Shown in pieces: positions 8,592 through 17,471 of a stretch of 64,000 nucleotides of DNA. The translations under genes were made by a program, and so were the position numbers. The stretch is from an uncultured Pseudoteredinibacter sp. (GTDB taxonomy: Bacteria > Pseudomonadota > Gammaproteobacteria > Pseudomonadales > Cellvibrionaceae): assembly GCF_947500695.1 (NCBI RefSeq), contig NZ_CANMSS010000001.1:744001-808000 (forward strand). The letters are read 5' to 3'. Numbering within the stretch: the stretch's first letter is position 1; each line of letters opens with the position of its first letter. The notes beneath the pieces were generated by a model. It did not search any database. It worked only from the letters and a program-made list of their open reading frames with translations, and was not told the origin of the DNA.

Positions 8592-9437
8592 ATGCCTGCC
8601 CTACTGTTAGATGGCAAAGCCCTTGCCCAAAAAACAGAAGAAGAACTGTCTAGCCGCGTTGAGGCCCTAAAAGCCCGCAGTGGCGGCCAAACGCCTATTT
8701 TGGCCACTATTCTAGTGGGTGGCGATCCTGCCTCTGCTACTTATGTAAAAATGAAAGGCAATGCCTGCCAGCGTATTGGTATGGACTCTTTAAAGGTAGA
8801 GCTACCTGAGGAGACGACTACTGAGCAGCTATTAGCTGAGATCGACTCTTTAAACAACAACCCCAATGTCCACGGTATACTGTTGCAACACCCGGTACCG
8901 GCTCAAATTGATGAGCGCGCTTGCTTTGATGCTATTGCGCTTGAGAAGGACGTTGACGGTGTAACTTGCCTTGGCTTTGGCCGTATGAGCATGGGTGAAG
9001 CAGCCTATGGCTGTGCGACCCCTAAAGGTATTATGCGCCTTTTAGAGGCTTATGATATCGATCTTGAAGGTAAACATGCTGTTGTCGTTGGCCGCAGCCC
9101 TATTTTGGGTAAGCCGATGGCGATGATGATGCTGGGCGCCAATGCAACAGTGACGATTTGCCATTCTCGCACGCAAAATCTGGCTGATCATATTAAGCAA
9201 GCCGATGTTATTGTGGGTGCAGTGGGTAAGCCTGAGTTTATTAAGGCTGAGTGGATTAAAGATGGCGCGGTTGTGGTTGATGCTGGCTATCATCCAGGTG
9301 GTGTTGGTGATATTGAGCTTGGTCCTTTGGTGGATCGTGTGGCTGCGTATACGCCGGTTCCTGGTGGCGTTGGCCCGATGACCATTAATACTTTGATTTA
9401 TCAGTCGGTTGACTCTGGTGAGAAGAAGATTGGCTAG
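8592..9437 (+). CDS. folD: Bifunctional methylenetetrahydrofolate dehydrogenase/cyclohydrolase
   Basis: 281 residues from the ATG at 8592; a TTG six codons earlier is in frame but has no better context. FolD interconverts 5,10-methylene-, 5,10-methenyl- and 10-formyl-tetrahydrofolate with NADP in the cytosol. Visible family motifs are [18 protein letters not shown] near the N-terminus with the catalytic Tyr-x-x-x-Lys, [34 protein letters not shown] of the nucleotide-binding fold and the C-terminal [11 protein letters not shown]. Length and motifs are normal. It diverges from the tRNA operon and is followed by a long inverted repeat. Confidence 0.97.
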   Translation: MPALLLDGKALAQKTEEELSSRVEALKARSGGQTPILATILVGGDPASATYVKMKGNACQRIGMDSLKVELPEETTTEQLLAEIDSLNNNPNVHGILLQHPVPAQIDERACFDAIALEKDVDGVTCLGFGRMSMGEAAYGCATPKGIMRLLEAYDIDLEGKHAVVVGRSPILGKPMAMMMLGANATVTICHSRTQNLADHIKQADVIVGAVGKPEFIKAEWIKDGAVVVDAGYHPGGVGDIELGPLVDRVAAYTPVPGGVGPMTINTLIYQSVDSGEKKIG

Positions 9438-9469
9438 TAAATAAAAACTGCTTAATCTTTTTTAATCCG

Positions 9470-9576
9470 CTTAAAGGGCGGGTGCTGACTTCAAAGGGGC
9501 GCATAAACCCGTCCGTGGGGCTCTGCTTTTGCTTCCTGCAAAAGAAGCCCTTTGAAGTCAGCACCCGCCCTTTAAG
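9470..9576. repeat. Long inverted repeat with 29-bp perfect arms
   Basis: Arms 9470-9498 and 9548-9576 are exact reverse complements (the left begins CTTAAAGGGCGGGTGCTGAC). They enclose a 49-base spacer that itself contains an imperfect hairpin (GGGCTCTGCTTTTGC against GCAAAAGAAGCCC). It lies between folD and truC, both on the plus strand. No T-run follows the outer arms, so it is not a standard terminator. It looks like an extragenic palindromic repeat or a miniature element without coding capacity. Confidence 0.85.
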
Positions 9577-9626
9577 CTATCTACCTACAAAGCTGAAACC
9601 ATTATTTCTTTTTTGCTCGATTACAC

Positions 9627-10391
9627 ATGACAGAAACACTGACCATTCTCTATCAAGATGAATATCTAATTGCGGTAAATAAACCCAGTGGCCTGCTGGT
9701 GCATCGTAGTATGATAGATCGACATGAGACACGCTTTGCGATGCAAATTTTACGTGATCAGATCGGTCAGCATGTGTTTCCTATTCATCGCCTGGATAAA
9801 CCAACCTCTGGGGTTTTGGTTTTTGCGCTTTCTAGCGAAGTGGCGGCCTTGATGAATAAACAACAAGAAGCTGAAGAAAGTAAGTGGCATAAGGGTTATT
9901 TAGCGGTGGTTCGTGGCTGGGCACCGGAAGATGTGTTTGTTGACCACGCTTTAAAAGAAAAGCTCGATAAAATTGCTGATAAAAAAGCCCAGCAAGATAA
10001 GCCAGCTCAAAGCGCGCAAACCCAGGTTAAACGTTTAGCCACAACAGAGCTGAACGTCAAAATAGAAGGCTTTGATAAGAGCCGCTACTCTTTAGTTTGG
10101 GCTGAACCCAAGCAAGGGCGTAAGCACCAGATTCGCCGGCACTGCAAACATATTAGTCACCCAATCATTGGGGATGCCAAGCATGGCCGGGGGCGACACA
10201 ATCGTTATTTTAAAGAGCAGCTCAACTGCCCTCGCCTAATGCTGCATGCCGCTTATTTGCAGCTGCAACACCCAGCAACAGCAGAAACAATCGTTTTGTG
10301 GGCCGAGTTGGACGACTGCTGGAAACATTTATTGCAAGGTTTCGGTTGGCAGAGTGCCCTTCCTGAAAACCTGCAGTTTGATAGTATTTGA
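9627..10391 (+). CDS. truC: tRNA pseudouridine(65) synthase
   Basis: 254 residues. RluA-superfamily pseudouridine synthase with the catalytic aspartate in HRLDKPTSGVLVFA, the N-terminal ILYQDEYLIAVNKPSG segment and KQGRKHQIRRHCKHI in the C-terminal half. The RRHCKH version of the last motif and the short length without an S4 domain point to TruC, which modifies U65 of certain tRNAs. It is followed within 10 bp by a second pseudouridine synthase gene, so the two are probably cotranscribed. Confidence 0.9.
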   Translation: MTETLTILYQDEYLIAVNKPSGLLVHRSMIDRHETRFAMQILRDQIGQHVFPIHRLDKPTSGVLVFALSSEVAALMNKQQEAEESKWHKGYLAVVRGWAPEDVFVDHALKEKLDKIADKKAQQDKPAQSAQTQVKRLATTELNVKIEGFDKSRYSLVWAEPKQGRKHQIRRHCKHISHPIIGDAKHGRGRHNRYFKEQLNCPRLMLHAAYLQLQHPATAETIVLWAELDDCWKHLLQGFGWQSALPENLQFDSI

Positions 10392-10399
10392 AGGTATTT

Positions 10400-11089
10400 A
10401 TGATTCGTTTAGATAAATTTATCGCCAGCGCCACCGAACTGTCGCGCAAGCAAGTACAACGCTTAGCTAAGCAAGGCTTCATTACTGTAAACGGTGATAG
10501 TCAAAAAGATACCAGCATTAAAATCAATGAAAGTGATGAAGTCATTGTCGATGGCGACTTTATTAACGCCGCGCGGCCGCGCTACTTTGCTCTAAACAAA
10601 CCGCAAGGTTATGTATGCACCAATCAAGATGATGAACACCCTACCGTTCTAGAATTACTTGATGAGCCTCGTAAATCCACATTGCAAATCTGCGGGCGCC
10701 TGGATATCGACACCACCGGCTTAGTATTGATCAGCGATGATGGGCAATGGAATCATAAAGTTACCTCACCCAATAAAAACCAGGGTAAATGCTATTATGT
10801 CTGCCTGGCAGGCGATATCAGCGATGAAGACATTGAGGTTTTAAGAAACGGTGTGCGACTGCAAGGCGAACCAAAACCTTGCAAACCTGCCGAGATTAAA
10901 AAGCTATTCAGCAATGAGCTTGAGATTACCATTAGCGAAGGCCGCTACCACCAAGTTAAGCGTATGTTTGGCGCAGTGAATAATCGCGTTGTGGAATTAC
11001 ACCGTAAAAGTGTCGGTAAGATTGTGCTTGGCGACCTGCAAGAAGGTGAATATCGTGAGCTTAGCGCCGAAGAAGCCTCCTTATTTTAA
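10400..11089 (+). CDS. rsuA: 16S rRNA pseudouridine(516) synthase
   Basis: 229 residues from ATG 10400, preceded by AAGG 7 bp upstream; an in-frame TTG at 10388 overlaps truC. N-terminal S4 RNA-binding domain (MIRLDKFIASATELSRKQVQ) and an RsuA-family catalytic domain with GRLDIDTTGLVL carrying the aspartate, then SEGRYHQVKRMFGAV. RsuA isomerises U516 of 16S rRNA during small-subunit assembly. RluF-like paralogues are similar, but size and motifs favour RsuA. It sits between two other RNA-modification genes. Confidence 0.88.
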   Translation: MIRLDKFIASATELSRKQVQRLAKQGFITVNGDSQKDTSIKINESDEVIVDGDFINAARPRYFALNKPQGYVCTNQDDEHPTVLELLDEPRKSTLQICGRLDIDTTGLVLISDDGQWNHKVTSPNKNQGKCYYVCLAGDISDEDIEVLRNGVRLQGEPKPCKPAEIKKLFSNELEITISEGRYHQVKRMFGAVNNRVVELHRKSVGKIVLGDLQEGEYRELSAEEASLF

Positions 11090-11120
11090 ACAGGCAAAAA
11101 TACAAAGAGCTTAAAGACCT

Positions 11121-12164
11121 ATGGATTCCGCCATTCAACTTTGCCTACCCTACTTACGCAACTGTGACAGCAGCGTACTGTGCCTTGATGAAAACACCTT
11201 GGGTAGCATTGCCACGCTACCAAATAGCTGCACTATTGTAAGCAACCGTTTTGATGTGGCCGCCCAAAGCGACAAGGCTATTTTTTGCGACTGGGATATT
11301 AAGCAAGGCCGTGAAACTGGAAACATAGATTGCCTAGCGTTTCGCTTAAGCAAAGAAAAAGCCGTAAACCACCACATCATTAATCAAGCCTTGTCAGTCT
11401 TAAAAGATAGCGGCGAGCTGGTTTTTGCTGGGCAGAAAAACCAAGGCGTTAAAGGCTACGCAAAAGCTCTTAAGAACTTATTGGGTAACTGCGAGATAGA
11501 AAAACACGGCTTAGATTACCTATGCCACGCAACGGTAACTAAGCAACAGAACATTACCCCGCTGGACGATCAAGACTACCAAGAATTGCGCCCCTGCCTT
11601 GAACATCAAGGCTTTGATATCCAAAGCAAACCCGGGCAGTTTGGCTGGAACAAGTTGGACCAGGGTAGCTTATTGCTCTTAGAAGCACTATCTACTGAAC
11701 TTAAGGTAAAGCCAGCAAAAAAGATATTGGATCTTGGCTGTGGCTATGGCTTATTAAGTGTAGGGGTGGCTTTAAACAATGATTTAGAGCTTTTGATAGC
11801 CACTGATAATAACGCTGCGGCTGTGGCTAGTTGTTCGGCCAATCTAAGTAAGGTGCAGGAATACCGGGGTCAGATCCCTGTGGGGCCTGCCCCCTACTTA
11901 GTGATTGCCGATGATTGTGCAGCAAATATTAGCGAGAAGGTTGATACCGTGATTTGCAACCCACCGTTTCATCAGGGCTTCGATGTTGAAAATCAATTGT
12001 GCGATAAGTTTTTGAAAAGTGCGCGGGATCATTTATTGCCATCTGGCCGTGCCTACTTTGTGGTGAATAGTTTTATTGGGATTGAAAAGAAGGCCCAGCG
12101 ATTTTTTCAGCAGGTGGATTGCTTGGTGAATAATAAGCAGTTTAAGGTTTTGAAGTTGAGTTGA
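11121..12164 (+). CDS. rsmC: RsmC/RlmG-type rRNA guanine-N2 methyltransferase
   Basis: 347 residues. The N-terminal half is the degenerate methyltransferase-like domain of the RsmC group. The C-terminal half has the SAM site ILDLGCGYGLLSVG and the catalytic NPPFHQG motif of N2-guanine methyltransferases acting on rRNA (16S G1207 for RsmC). Residues about 247-259 (EYRGQIPVGPAPY) are encoded by a palindromic repeat that also occurs just after the gene, so this loop looks like an in-frame repeat insertion between two conserved segments of the fold. The assignment to RsmC rather than RlmG is by general likeness. Confidence 0.8.
   Translation: MDSAIQLCLPYLRNCDSSVLCLDENTLGSIATLPNSCTIVSNRFDVAAQSDKAIFCDWDIKQGRETGNIDCLAFRLSKEKAVNHHIINQALSVLKDSGELVFAGQKNQGVKGYAKALKNLLGNCEIEKHGLDYLCHATVTKQQNITPLDDQDYQELRPCLEHQGFDIQSKPGQFGWNKLDQGSLLLLEALSTELKVKPAKKILDLGCGYGLLSVGVALNNDLELLIATDNNAAAVASCSANLSKVQEYRGQIPVGPAPYLVIADDCAANISEKVDTVICNPPFHQGFDVENQLCDKFLKSARDHLLPSGRAYFVVNSFIGIEKKAQRFFQQVDCLVNNKQFKVLKLS
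11860..11896 (+). repeat. Palindromic repeat copy inside rsmC
   Basis: The sequence AATACCGGGGTCAGATCCC (11860-11878) followed by a partly complementary GGGGCCTGCCCC is nearly identical in its first half to the reverse complement of the element at 12201-12235 (AATACCGGGGTCAGAACCC). It lies in frame within the rsmC coding sequence and adds about a dozen residues. The second arm has drifted, so the palindrome is imperfect here. Confidence 0.7.
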
Positions 12165-12200
12165 GGCACTTTGTAATCTTGCTAAATGGGGCTTCGATTG

Positions 12201-12235
12201 GGGGTCAGAACCCTTGGGTTCTGACCCCGGTATTT
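12201..12235 (-). repeat. Palindromic repeat copy downstream of rsmC
   Basis: A perfect 13-bp stem (GGGGTCAGAACCC, loop TT, GGGTTCTGACCCC, 12201-12228) followed by GGTATTT. It sits between the convergent ends of rsmC and deoD and could act as a transcription barrier for both, but there is no strong T-run. The GGGGTCAGA core resembles extragenic palindromes that spread with REP-associated (RAYT) transposases in gammaproteobacteria. That link is inference, as no transposase is in the window. Confidence 0.75.
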
Positions 12236-12242
12236 CTGGTAT

Positions 12243-12950
12243 TTATTTAGAGATTGTCGCTAGAGCCAACTCGATCATTTGATCGAATGTAGTCTGACGC
12301 TCATCAGTACTTAGCGCCGCACCTGTGCGAATATGATCGCTAACGGTGGCGATAGCCAATGCTTCCACATTAAACTCTGCCGCTACGGAATATACCGCTG
12401 CAGCTTCCATTTCGATAGCCAAGATATTGTACTTAGCCAAACGGTCGTAGATATCCCCTTCCGGCCAGTAAAATAAATCGCTGGTGAAAATAGAACCGAT
12501 ACGATGCTGAGTACCAATTTCGCGGGCCGAGGTTACCGCTTTTTCCAACAGGTCATAAGTCGCTGTTGCTGCAAAATCAAAGGCCCCAAATCGCTGCTTC
12601 ATTGCGGCAGAATCTGTTGAAGCACTTTGCGCAATAATAATATCGCGCAGCTGTACATCTGGATGAACCGCGCCGCAGCTACCCACACGCAACATACGCT
12701 TTACACCATAATGCTGTACTAACTCGGTACAATAAATCAGTGCCGATGGCGTACCCATACCATGAGCCATCACAGACAAAGGCTCACTTTTATAGCTGCC
12801 AGTAAAGCCCAACATATTGCGTACATCGGTAACTTGTTTGGCATCATCCAAAAAGGTTTCCGCAATATACTTGGCACGTAATGGGTCACCCGGCATGATG
12901 ACAGTTTCAGCAAATGCACCATCGGGCGCATTCATATGTAAAGAAGGCAT
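12243..12950 (-). CDS. deoD: Purine-nucleoside phosphorylase
   Basis: 235 residues, hexameric PNP type. Motifs include the N-terminal PSLHMNAPDGAFAETVIMPG, phosphate-contacting RVGSCGA, and AIEMEAAAVYSVA with the substrate-binding Glu, followed by VSDHIRTG. It releases the base from purine (deoxy)nucleosides, giving ribose-1-phosphate or deoxyribose-1-phosphate, which the upstream deoB product converts to the 5-phosphate. The ATG at 12950 has GGAAAG 8 bp upstream. It is the last gene of a three-gene nucleoside-salvage operon. Confidence 0.97.
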   Translation of the reverse strand: MPSLHMNAPDGAFAETVIMPGDPLRAKYIAETFLDDAKQVTDVRNMLGFTGSYKSEPLSVMAHGMGTPSALIYCTELVQHYGVKRMLRVGSCGAVHPDVQLRDIIIAQSASTDSAAMKQRFGAFDFAATATYDLLEKAVTSAREIGTQHRIGSIFTSDLFYWPEGDIYDRLAKYNILAIEMEAAAVYSVAAEFNVEALAIATVSDHIRTGAALSTDERQTTFDQMIELALATISK

Positions 12951-13007
12951 GCTTTGCTTTCCTATATTTTCTATTTTGTATTACGCCCGTTCATTTTAAT
13001 ACGAGCA

Positions 13008-14324
13008 TTAAATAAAGCTCTCGCCATACTCCAAGGGCGGCAATCCTAAATGGCTGGCAATGCTCTGCCCTATATCGGCAAAGCTTTCTCTCTTACCTAG
13101 GTTTTTAGGGCTTAAATCTTTTTTATAGACCAATACCGGCACATGCTCACGAGTATGATCGCTACCAGGCCAAGTTGGATCACAACCATGATCGGCGCTA
13201 ATAATTAGCAAGTCATCTTCGTTCAACGCATTCAATAAAGCGGGCAGCATTGCATCAAATTCTTCTAAGGCCTTAGCGTAGCCGTTAACGTCACGGCGAT
13301 GACCAAAGCTGGAATCGAAATCGACAAAGTTGGTGAATATCAGAGCAGCTTCGCTTCCATTTTCAGCACCCTCATGATTTTCTGCCGCGACATCACTTAG
13401 TGCCGCCATGGTCTGCTGAAACAAGGCATCAATGCCATTGGCTTTATAGCGGTGGCTAATGCCCTGCTGGGCAAATATATCCGCGATTTTTCCTACGGAA
13501 TACACCTCACCTCCGGCTGCCAGTAATTTATCCAACAAAGTGGCTGAAGGCGGTGGCACAGAATAATCTCGACGATTACCTGTGCGTATAAAATCTTCGG
13601 CGCAAGTGCCCACAAAAGGCCTAGCAATTACTCGCCCCACGTTAAGGTTTTCATCGGCATCCAATATCTTGCGAGTTGCCTCACACAATTCAAGCAATCG
13701 CTCTAAGCCAAAGCTTTCTTCATGGGCTGCAATCTGCACCACACTGTCTGCAGAGGTGTAAACAATAGGCTTGCCACTTGCCATATGTTCTTCACCCAAA
13801 CGAGCAATAATGTCTGTACCCGAGGCGTGACAGTTAGCGAGAATTCCCGGAAGATCTCCCGCCTTACAAATCGCATCCACCAAAGCCTCTGGAAAGCTAT
13901 CGTTTTTGGCTTCAAAGTAGCTCCAATCAAAAAAAACTGGAACGCCTGCCATCTCCCAGTGGCCACTGGAAGTATCTTTACCGGTACTTAGCTCTTTGGC
14001 ATAAGCATAACTGCCAATGATGGAAGTTTCTGCTTCGGCTAACTGATTTAGAGCAGCAATAGCGTTATCGCTTTCTTGCCCGGCCTTAAACAAACCGAGC
14101 TTTGCCAAATTAGGTAACGTTAATGCCCCGCTGCGGCCTTCTTCACATTGCCCAATGGCGCACTGCTCAGCAATATGCCCTAAGGTGTTGGCACCTACGT
14201 CACCAAAATTTTGGGCATCAGCGCTGGCACCAATACCAAAAGAATCAAGCACCAGCAATACTGCGCGCCCTTTTGCCTTGGCTCCCGATGAAGTAGCAGT
14301 CGAATGGTTAGAAGTCTCTAGCAT
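13008..14324 (-). CDS. deoB: Phosphopentomutase
   Basis: 438 residues, alkaline-phosphatase-like metalloenzyme that moves phosphate between C1 and C5 of ribose or deoxyribose. The metal-binding N-terminal [15 protein letters not shown], the central [14 protein letters not shown] with the phosphorylated residue region and the C-terminal [20 protein letters not shown] are intact. Compared with usual DeoB proteins, about 15-18 residues of low-complexity sequence precede the conserved start. A shorter translation is possible but no better start codon is visible. It lies between the phosphoribosyltransferase gene (12 bp upstream) and deoD. Confidence 0.97.
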   Translation of the reverse strand: MLETSNHSTATSSGAKAKGRAVLLVLDSFGIGASADAQNFGDVGANTLGHIAEQCAIGQCEEGRSGALTLPNLAKLGLFKAGQESDNAIAALNQLAEAETSIIGSYAYAKELSTGKDTSSGHWEMAGVPVFFDWSYFEAKNDSFPEALVDAICKAGDLPGILANCHASGTDIIARLGEEHMASGKPIVYTSADSVVQIAAHEESFGLERLLELCEATRKILDADENLNVGRVIARPFVGTCAEDFIRTGNRRDYSVPPPSATLLDKLLAAGGEVYSVGKIADIFAQQGISHRYKANGIDALFQQTMAALSDVAAENHEGAENGSEAALIFTNFVDFDSSFGHRRDVNGYAKALEEFDAMLPALLNALNEDDLLIISADHGCDPTWPGSDHTREHVPVLVYKKDLSPKNLGKRESFADIGQSIASHLGLPPLEYGESFI

Positions 14325-14335
14325 CGCAATGCAGC

Positions 14336-14932
14336 CTAAGCTTCCTTAGGTGCCCACTCATTCACTTTGCCCAACAACCCCGCTAGCTCTGGCTTACTGT
14401 TGGTAATCTCTTCGTGGCTCAAACCTAAGATTTCGTGGGGGAATACCAACCACTCTTCCGATTCATGCACGTAAAAATCTGGTTGGCTATCAGTTTTGTT
14501 GTTCTTTGGCTTGTAATACAAAGTCGCCACACGCACATCTTCTGGCGTGTTCTTACGACAGCGAGCTTTAAGCTCACGCAATACAGCCTGCACACTCAAA
14601 CCACTGTCGTAAATATCATCTACGATCAGTAATCGATCATCCGAATTAATCTTATCAACGATATAGCCCAAGCCGTGTACACGTACATTATCGCTACGCT
14701 TACCAATGCCATCATAAGATGACGTACGAATGGCGATGTGATCGGATTCTACGCCACAGAACTCAAGCAATTCCTGTACAACAATGCCCACCGGCGTACC
14801 ACCACGCCATACACCAACTATGTAATTTGGACGAAAATCGCTTTCAAAAATCTGAGCCGCTAATTTGAAGGAATCCTCATAGAGGGACTGCGGCGAAATA
14901 TACGTTTTTTCAATCACAGAAAAACTACCCAT
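14336..14932 (-). CDS. Purine-type phosphoribosyltransferase (hypoxanthine-like)
   Basis: 198 residues with a type I phosphoribosyltransferase fold: [11 protein letters not shown] near residue 42 and the PRPP-binding loop [12 protein letters not shown] near residue 100. It would convert a free purine base plus PRPP to the nucleotide. It heads the operon with deoB and deoD, which together release bases and pentose phosphates from nucleosides, so base salvage is the natural role. Substrate choice (hypoxanthine, guanine or xanthine) cannot be settled by eye. Confidence 0.85.
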   Translation of the reverse strand: MGSFSVIEKTYISPQSLYEDSFKLAAQIFESDFRPNYIVGVWRGGTPVGIVVQELLEFCGVESDHIAIRTSSYDGIGKRSDNVRVHGLGYIVDKINSDDRLLIVDDIYDSGLSVQAVLRELKARCRKNTPEDVRVATLYYKPKNNKTDSQPDFYVHESEEWLVFPHEILGLSHEEITNSKPELAGLLGKVNEWAPKEA

Positions 14933-15297
14933 AAACTAAATATTAAAAGCGCCGCTTCGAGAGGCGCCTTGTACAAAGCAGCGTTTTGACCAGTTTTCAC
15001 ACAGCAGTAAGCGTCAAGGGTGCCAAATGCCTACCTAAAGATGGCATTATATAAGGCGAGGCATTACTTGGGGCTGTGATCAAGCTAGGTCGATCGCGAG
15101 CAAATGGCCATGAGCTTGATGCCCAACATACCATCTCTAGAGACTGCCAATCCCTTCAGTAAGCGGCTTTGGCTTGCTGAGGATTCCACAAGTCGAAGGT
15201 AAAACGATAAAACGTGCCGTAAAGGCGCGATAATACCAGTGTTAGGGGTTTGATTAAAGATCTACCAATCCTTAGATATACCGACTTGATGTGTCTA
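14933..15297. other. 365-bp intergenic region upstream of the salvage operon
   Basis: It contains a GC-rich hairpin followed on the minus strand by TTTT (about 14946-14971, GGCGCC and GGCGC arms) immediately in front of the phosphoribosyltransferase start. This may be a terminator for the gene at 15298 or part of the operon leader. No credible gene is visible; a 69-codon minus-strand ORF near 15156-15365 runs into the upstream gene and has no family signal. Confidence 0.4.
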
Positions 15298-16191
15298 TCA
15301 AGGCTTTTGACGCCCACTGAAATACGCCAAATATTGGTCCTTATGCTCCCCATTTGGGCGATCATTCATGATTTTAGCGAATTTTCCTGATTCAACTAAT
15401 AACTGGTAAGCCGATGTCAACCTATGAACCAGATCACGATCACTTTGCTTACTTAAAGCGAAATAAAGACCAGTACTCAACTCCGGCAATTTAGCAACAG
15501 CAACAAATTGACTGCAATCTAGTGTATATTTCTTGCAGATGTTATACAGCCCTCCAGAGCTTGAGGCAAACATCGAAATCCGACCTCGATTCAGCTTTTC
15601 AATATTTTGGCGGCCAGTGTTCACTGTAGCCAATTCAGTAAACCCTTTAAGTTTTAAATAGTGATGAAGTAAATTCCCGCTTACCACGCCCACAGCCTGT
15701 TTATTGAGCATTGAAAGTCTATCAATACCCTTCTCGTCGGGATCCAATTCTGATATTTCTCCGCCAAGCAGATCTTTTGAACTAAATAGGTAATAGTGTA
15801 CTGGTGTTATTTCACCGACCCAATAAAAGCTATTTTCACGTGATGGAGTCCTTGCCATTGGAAACAAGAGAACATTGCTTTCTCTCAAAACCAGTCGATA
15901 GCCTCGCTTCCAAGGCGTGTAATCAAAACTAAACGGTATATCAGCTGATGCCAGAAGCTCACGTATCACTGCAGTAGCCTGCCCGCCCCGCTTTGTTTCA
16001 GGACTAAAGTGAGTAATGGGGGACTTTTCGGCAAGCACTCTAAGCGACGTACCAGGTTTATGACTATTTAACCGCTCAGTAGCTCTTTCTTCATATTGGT
16101 GGCACTCAACGGTTGCGGTCACCGCTAGCAACAATAAAGCCGCTATAATTCGGTAGTACAAAACCCTCTCTCGTAACAACATAAACGACAT
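15298..16191 (-). CDS. Periplasmic solute-binding-like protein (SBP_bac_3-like)
   Basis: About 297 residues if translation starts at the ATG at 16191 (an upstream in-frame start would add 16 residues with no benefit). A hydrophobic segment YYRIIAALLLLAVTATVEC looks like a signal peptide. The rest has the pattern of polar-amino-acid-binding proteins lacking a transport operon: PWKRGYRLVLRESNVLLFP, WVGEITPVHYYLFSSKD, and near the end YQLLVESGKFAKIM. No permease or ATPase is nearby, so it is more likely a stand-alone sensor or binding protein than a transporter subunit. Family assignment is by pattern only. Confidence 0.65.
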   Translation of the reverse strand: MSFMLLRERVLYYRIIAALLLLAVTATVECHQYEERATERLNSHKPGTSLRVLAEKSPITHFSPETKRGGQATAVIRELLASADIPFSFDYTPWKRGYRLVLRESNVLLFPMARTPSRENSFYWVGEITPVHYYLFSSKDLLGGEISELDPDEKGIDRLSMLNKQAVGVVSGNLLHHYLKLKGFTELATVNTGRQNIEKLNRGRISMFASSSGGLYNICKKYTLDCSQFVAVAKLPELSTGLYFALSKQSDRDLVHRLTSAYQLLVESGKFAKIMNDRPNGEHKDQYLAYFSGRQKP

Positions 16192-16349
16192 CAGAATTCC
16201 ATTTAAAACGCCATACAAATCACTGAGTACCTCAATCAACCACCAGCAAACCGGGCTAAATGCTTAGTTAGAGCATTTTAAAGATCTTCTAGAGCGAACT
16301 TGACTATTATTCATTATAGTCAAAATATGATTTATGCGAGCAGACCGCA

Positions 16350-16715
16350 TTAGCTGATTAGATAGAGCTGAATAGCCCAGTGCAACCCTACCAATATAGG
16401 CAAACTGCTAAGGCCAGACAAAATAGCTCGCAGAGATCCTAATTCGATATGCCCCTTAGATAAAAACCAGATTAAACCTACAACTCCAAGCGTAAAAGAA
16501 GTTAGTAAAATCTCGATGTTTCGCCGGTGACCCAAAACTAAAACCCCAAAGGCCTCCCAGAAATAGTAAACTCCAAACAATCCACCAATATAGCTTGGGA
16601 TTATCCACTCGGGCCTAGCAAATGCACCGAATGGAAGGAGAAGCGTGCATACACTCATCAGGAGGGTAAGTGGCATTACAATGACAACAAGCTCTATCCA
16701 CATCAGGATTTTCAT
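16350..16715 (-). CDS. Small four-helix membrane protein, unknown
   Basis: 121 residues, very hydrophobic, with about four membrane segments (near residues 5-30, 40-62, 68-86 and 98-120). I do not recognise a family. It is followed on the same strand by the solute-binding-like gene and preceded by a DUF998-like gene, with gaps of 90 bp or more, so an operon is uncertain. Confidence 0.55.
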   Translation of the reverse strand: MKILMWIELVVIVMPLTLLMSVCTLLLPFGAFARPEWIIPSYIGGLFGVYYFWEAFGVLVLGHRRNIEILLTSFTLGVVGLIWFLSKGHIELGSLRAILSGLSSLPILVGLHWAIQLYLIS

Positions 16716-16804
16716 AGGTATACAATCCTTTGTATATCAGCTGCTAACGAGCTTCTTAAAATGACAACATTTAAAATGTATCTCTAACCAACTAGCACTG
16801 TGAA

Positions 16805-17428
16805 CTAACTTGGAAGCTGAGATGAATCCATGTACTTACAAATATTCCAAGCTAAAATCAAAAACCAAGTATAGATCAACAATTCCGTACTACGCTGAAT
16901 CAAGCCCACAAAAGGTATATCCGGGTTCAAGTTTAGCATCAAAACCAGCGCGACAATCGACACCAGCAAACCCGATAGAAACGGTACATTTGATTCACAC
17001 CAAGTTTTAGAATCGATCGCCAAAATAGCAATACCAGCAATCCCCGCAAGGTAGGCCATTGCGCTAAAAAGCATATGCATGTCATGGGAAAAGCTAGGGT
17101 CCACAGGTCTACACTGGAAGTCACAGGGATAAATCGCCGCCACTATTAGTGATAAGGCATAAACGAAAACACACGCTACACCTAGCACCATTAGCTTTGT
17201 TTTGTGCATTACTTTCAGCAAAGCAAAGAGGAACAATAGAATAAAAAGCTCAGTGGGTATAAAGCCAAAATAATTTACTAGATCACCATTAGGGCTTCCG
17301 CTAGCGCCAAGTTCACTCATAAACTGTGACACATGGCTATAGTCTGGATAGGTGCTACCCGCAAGGATTACGGTAAAAGCTAGCCACAACAAACTCAGCG
17401 AGGGGAAAATCAAGATTATTTTTTTCAT
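16805..17428 (-). CDS. DUF998-like membrane protein
   Basis: 207 residues with six likely membrane helices. Features that recall the DUF998 family are the early PDYSHVSQFMSELGASGSPN segment, the YPCDFQC stretch between helices three and four, and a central SHDMHMLFSAMAYL segment. The function of this family is not established. It is followed by the four-helix protein gene on the same strand. Confidence 0.75.
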   Translation of the reverse strand: MKKIILIFPSLSLLWLAFTVILAGSTYPDYSHVSQFMSELGASGSPNGDLVNYFGFIPTELFILLFLFALLKVMHKTKLMVLGVACVFVYALSLIVAAIYPCDFQCRPVDPSFSHDMHMLFSAMAYLAGIAGIAILAIDSKTWCESNVPFLSGLLVSIVALVLMLNLNPDIPFVGLIQRSTELLIYTWFLILAWNICKYMDSSQLPS

Positions 17429-17471
17429 TACGACGTCACACCTTTTCTCAATTTTTATTCTATCTGGCTGC

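Noticed and set aside
9042..9293. Antisense ORF within folD and similar long ORFs opposite deoB, fimL, nhaB and ccmF
   Set aside because: They mirror the codon pattern of well-supported genes on the other strand and have no domains or ribosome sites.
9470..9576. Insertion sequence
   Set aside because: The 49-base spacer has no coding capacity and no transposase is nearby.
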